This document shows positions 59,536 through 64,000 of a stretch of DNA of 64,000 nucleotides, in pieces (positions within the stretch are counted from its first letter, which is position 1; each line of letters begins with the position of its first letter). Below the pieces are notes generated by a model that was given only the letters and a program-made list of their open reading frames with translations, ran no database searches and was not told the DNA's origin. The stretch is from Apostichopus japonicus (Eukaryota > Echinodermata > Holothuroidea > Aspidochirotida > Stichopodidae): the NCBI RefSeq assembly GCF_037975245.1, contig NC_092570.1:17215918-17279917 (forward strand), written 5' to 3'. The position numbers were made by a program, and so were the translations under genes.

Positions 59536-60197
59536 AAAAACTCTCTCTCTATTGAATATGCAGTCCAAACATGGCACGCCGGTAATTCAACTGTGGAACT
59601 GTGCTGGTACGCCTTGCCTACAGTATCACATTTCAGACTAATTTCAGATTAAATTCAGACTGATTTATTATTATCAGTAAGGGGGGTACACAGAAAAACT
59701 ATGGCCTTGCAATAAATCCATCTGTTGAAATGTGTATCTTCTGTGTAGTTCATAGCAGTCCGATGCATCTGTTGAACTGCATCATAGATAGCTAGACGGA
59801 CATATGTACAGATAGATGCAAGCTATGCATAAATCCACTACACCCTGCCATCTTACGAAGTAAATCCATTGTATTTTACAAGCAAATAATGCAGATTTGG
59901 ATTGACTCAAGGAGTCGGTCTCTCTCTCTCTCTGTCTATAGTGACTGATGAGGTCAGTCAATTTCACATCTTGGTAGACAGGTGCAGGTAACCTTGACTG
60001 GTGTCGTTACTAATCAGCCTCCCGACCCCGTAATTAAATCAAGTCCACTGCCTTGATTATGTTAAAGGATAGCCGTTGGAGAGTCGTATGTTTACCTTGC
60101 TGATTAAAGTCTGTCATTCTCTCATTTGTTTCAGCGTACAGCTTTAGGTTCCAATTTGTATAGCGTCGTCTCGACAGATATTAAACAAGTTCCTTTT

Positions 60198-60200
<3 letters not shown>

Positions 60201-60241
<41 letters not shown>
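60201..60241 (+). repeat. Poly-T tract (41 T)
   Basis: An uninterrupted run of 41 T after TTCCC. It could be the A-tail of a reverse-strand retroposed copy or simply a homopolymer; no element could be recognised to its left on the minus strand. Confidence 0.9.
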
Positions 60242-60242
<1 letters not shown>

Positions 60243-62550
60243 AGCAAAAATTTACAGCTCAATATAACAGTCAGAATATTAAAGTCTCTTTTTCTTTTCG
60301 TTTGTCTTGAACAGAGTTCAAGATACGATAAAAAGAGACTCATATATTTCCATTTTCAACCTACATATTTTGGAGATATTTTCAGCCATCGGGCCTGAAA
60401 TGATTTTGATAAAAGGCTTAAAAGATTAATTTACATATCTGCAATCTCATTCTCGAATTCTACCCCTTAGGTTAGTCTCATATCTAACTGTCAAGATAGA
60501 CCCCAATAGGTTTTCTGTACAACTTAACCATTTTTAACTTTCAAGGAAAAAGCTAAGAATTATAAGTAACTCTAGTAGTTTGTTTTTGCAATTTTTTGCA
60601 AGGACACTCTGTTTTTTAAGCTCTTCAAACTGTTGTACTGGTCAAGACCCTTCAAGAAATCATGCATTTTCTGAGTAAATCCTTGGTAAAAAAAGTAAAT
60701 TATCATTTTTTTTTAAGTAGAAGTAAGTTTGGGCTGGACAAAAACAAAGCAATGATTATCACCCATAAGGCATGTTCCTTAAATTCATTTCATTTGCATA
60801 AAATTTTGATTTTTTGAACAATTGTGCCGGTAGCCAATTTACGATGCTAACATAGATAAAAAATGTCGATGGGCTTGTTTGATAGTGTAAAGCTGCGAGG
60901 GTTGTGCAGAAATTCAGGCGAATATTTTCAAGGTAACATTTCGCCAACTGTGTGTATCACATATCCAGCCTGGAAGCCTTATAATCATATGTAGTCAAAT
61001 TGACAGCAGCTGTGAAGCTAAGACTACATGAACCGTCGATTATAATTTTGTAATTTCAAGTTTGTTCGAAAAAAGGAGAACATGCTACTTCATACAATTG
61101 AGGTGTGTAGCATACATGTCTGTTGAATGATATTTTTTCATTTTTTGGCAACATCATACTCCACAGAAAGTAAACGTTTTTCCCTCTCTGAATTGTTTTA
61201 AGTTTGAACTTTGGGGTTAAAGTAAAGAGACAAACCCAACAGTTGTCTTGACCTGAGAGTGAGGAGATGTTTGACAGGATGGAAAAAAAATTCTCCAAAA
61301 CTGCTAACGAAAGAATATCATCCTCGCACTCGGTGTAAGAAACATAACTAAAATGGGTTGTCGTGTTCATTTGTTCTTATACAAAACTAAGAATAAGTTC
61401 AGTGTTTTCATTGTACAGCAGCCAGCGGTTGCAAAATTAATGACTTCTCCCCTATTCATGACTCAAGATTTCCGAGTTTAAAGTTTCCCCGTAGCAATTT
61501 TAACGATTCCATATTTGATTCTAGCTGTAAATAGATGTTTTTCTTTGAGTTTTGTTGCTTTGGAATGTTTTACTCTTCTGGTGGTTACTATTTCAGGTCT
61601 AGTTTAGTACAGGGACGTAAGACGTATTTTGTTCGTTCGGCACAGATAATCCAATCCCAGATAATCCAATCAATGTTTGAACTTCCTCTTTGAACTAGTA
61701 ACCCACAGATCGTCACATCTTGTGACGTTCGTGATATCGAACATGCAGCGGATGTCGACGTGACATTATCACTTGCGCTTCAGCCACAGTAAAGGAACAG
61801 ATGAGATGAGGAGAATTTCATTAGCCATAAAACATGTCAGTTTTTTTTTTTCTTGTTTGGTTTAGAATCTGGCAATGCCATCATCAGAGACTAGTACTAA
61901 TGGAATCCAACATTAATGGACATTGTTAAGATGAGTTAAATAGCAGCAGACTTAAGCTGCAACCAGGAGTTGTCAATAATAGTATAGTACATCCAGCCTA
62001 ATGCCTAGCAAAACTCTATCCATGTTTGATAACATCCCAAATCTTCAAGTAGGAGACGTCAGAAATTGTTCTAGCCTTCAGAAGACGTATCAAACTCTTC
62101 ACTTTTATTTGCTGGTATACTCTCCAAGCATGCCATCAGATCCATTCCATTGCAAAATCCCTCGTTAAAGTTAAAAAAGGAACCTCTTTCGGGGAAATAT
62201 TGTTAGATTAACATGAAAGTTTAGGCAAGATCAGAAAGAATTAATTACTGTAGGTATAGATGTTAGCGGTCCTTATGTTTGGATTCTAAGCAGGATCTTC
62301 ATCAGAGGCAAGCTCAGTATGTACGTAGTTACTTAAACTGGCTTTTTGCAGTGAGTAGGCAATTTGCTTCTTTCATTGGTTTAACTTATATTTGTAAATT
62401 TGTAAAAAGAATGGAAATAGTCAAGACTTTACTTTTCTGGAACAATGGAGTATTCATTAGTGACAACTAAACTTAAAAACCATTTGTCCTTCGTGCAGAC
62501 AAGCTGAATATGTTTGATTAAGCACACCGTACAACAGTTTTGGTCTCACC

Positions 62551-62595
62551 AGGGAGTCGTCGCTATTATGATATCCAAAATTTTTGCGACTCCCT
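62551..62595. mobile_element. 45-bp miniature inverted-repeat insertion with direct flanks
   Basis: The segment begins AGGGAGTCG and ends CGACTCCCT (9-bp perfect inverted ends). It is flanked on both sides by GGTCTCACC (62542-62550 and 62596-62604), a 9-base exact direct repeat that extends to 11 bases (TGGTCTCACCA) when the end bases are included. The form is that of a transposon insertion with a target duplication but with only about 27 bases between the ends. Alternatively it is a hairpin-mediated local rearrangement. Confidence 0.5.
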
Positions 62596-64000
62596 GGTCT
62601 CACCAAACCGGCGCGAAATGCTCATTCATCCCAGAATGCTGTAAAACATTTTCAGATTGATTAATACCACAAATTGCCCGTGCAATTTACTTGTATTTTT
62701 CAACTAAGATACCCCCAAGATAACAACATTGTTAAAAGCCTAAAGTTTCGCACTGATTACGAATGTGTGTATCCCGGACGTGAGATTCCTTATCACAAGC
62801 TATAAAAAAAAAATTTAAAAAAGGGAGTAAATAAAGATCCCCTTATCCTTCAAAAGTTATTTATCATTAGAGAAATATTGACTCATGTTTTCTCTTTACT
62901 TCAGGAGATTAAAAAAAAATATGGAGAGATGATTTGTGTCTACATATAGCTAGCTATTGATGAAACCTGAAAGCTTGTCAAATCGTCTGCTCAGGCTTGG
63001 TAATTTACAGCATACTCTCAGCAAAATGTCCGTTCTGGTTGCTAGGATACATCGTGAGTTTATGTAAGTCAGTCAGTCAGTTAGGATGAGCTCTTGTAAA
63101 TGATAGACTTCAATTCGGGAAAGACGAGACAGAAATGATCATTTTATCGTAATACTGCGCTGATTTGTATCCACAGGCGTACGAAGGGGAAGGGAAAACC
63201 AAAACTGGAATAGTTATGTAATGCACCGTACTTGTGCAAGAGTGTTGTCGAATATTTTGAAGGTACTGATACAACATGTACTGTAATGTAATACAATGCT
63301 GTGTCAAAAGTATGGAATCAAACCGGAATGTTTTGCCAATAAATAAAGTTAATTATACTAAATAAAAATCCTGCTCTTGCCAATTAGGTCATTAGTATAG
63401 CATTTGCTCTTCAAAGATTCTTAAATATTTTGCCGCCACTGTTGTTTAGTCCTGTAGTTGAAATTATGAATGTTGGGAAACATTTTCTCTGTTTCAAGTG
63501 AAGAAGAGGTCTACAATATGATTGATTCAAACTTGTCTTAGAAGAATCTTCCTCTCTCCACATAAGTCCCCGTTCAATCTCGACTGCGAAAGTTCTCCTT
63601 TCTCGTTTGCTCCGACCCGTAACCGGTGAAATTAACTGGGATGTCGTCAGCGAGATTGCACGACCAATAGAGCAATCTTCCCCGAGATCCTTTATCCCCT
63701 GTCGGGAAAACGAAAAGCTGCCTAATCACGGTTTTTCAAACCCTCGTATCGTTCCTGGTCACTTAGTACAGATTGCGACTTATTACGTTTGAAGATTGAG
63801 GCTATGTCTTGAAATTTACAGGTTCTGCTCCACCAAGAGCGGGGGGGAGTGTGAGATTTTCCCAAAGATCAAACCCAAAGATATAATAAAGAAGAAGGAA
63901 AGAGTGAAGTAGTCCAATCTGATGACAGGAAAGGGGAAAAGGCTTTTAAATTAATGACCGACTTGCCGCAAGTCTATCCCCCCAAATACTCGCTGAAATA

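Larger units (their letters stand above)
50333..64000 (+). other. CASK intron 11, 5' part (at least 13.7 kb)
   Basis: GTAAGT donor, phase 0; no acceptor with a following LYDKIN-like exon was found before the window ends. The first 700 bases are a decayed array of exon-11-derived copies. Farther on are old tandem arrays (54009-54860, 59281-59535), a T tract at 60201-60241, G tracts near 56633-56647 and 58742-58751, and a miniature insertion at 62551-62595. No other gene is recognised on either strand. Confidence 0.8.

Noticed and set aside
60131-60398. Open frames across the poly-T tract with poly-Phe or poly-Lys
   Set aside because: Homopolymer artefact; no coding support on either side.

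Overview
This is a stretch of animal nuclear genome: AT-rich, intron-heavy, full of repeats, with short coding exons bounded by GT/AG splice sites. The only gene I can support is a partial CASK orthologue (calcium/calmodulin-dependent serine protein kinase, a MAGUK scaffold) on the plus strand. Ten consecutive internal exons (numbered 2-11 by analogy with vertebrate CASK) lie between 24475 and 50332. They total 1084 bases, join in one open frame of 361 codons plus one base of the preceding Lys codon, and have compatible phases at every junction. They cover the CaM-kinase-like domain from the glycine loop onward, the regulatory segment, and the first L27 domain. The first coding exon and everything after the first L27 domain (rest of L27, PDZ, SH3, guanylate kinase) are not in the window. 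The protein is close to vertebrate CASK but clearly not vertebrate in its introns and repeats. A tRNA-derived SINE tail ending in AAAGCGCTATATAAAT and other repeats suggest a marine invertebrate deuterostome, perhaps an echinoderm; this species call is an inference.

Layout: 1-24474 has no recognisable exon and is probably intron 1 and/or 5' flank. It is rich in short GTACTGTAC/GTACAGTAC words and holds three DNA-transposon-like elements: a 575-bp hAT-like MITE (11850-12424), a 2.5-kb element with 18-bp inverted ends and eight copies of a 16-bp word in both orientations (18457-20958), and a 1.04-kb element whose GGGGTAAAAAAAACA end word is repeated inside it (22203-23244). From 24475 to 50332 the CASK exons are separated by introns of 1-7 kb that contain local two-copy tandem duplications, a SINE 30 bp downstream of exon 7, a degenerate hammerhead-like motif, and a composite minisatellite. 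From 50333 to 64000 is the start of intron 11. It opens with several decayed copies of the 3' half of exon 11, including a donor-like sequence, and then holds old tandem arrays, a 41-base T tract and a 45-bp miniature inverted-repeat insertion.

The most unusual observations are the two elements built from a repeated, bidirectional 'word' (18457-20958 and 22203-23244) and the tandem exon-11 ghosts at 50450-51045. The kinase exons retain the atypical CASK signature: HRD is kept, the usual catalytic-loop Asn is Cys, and DFG is GFG.
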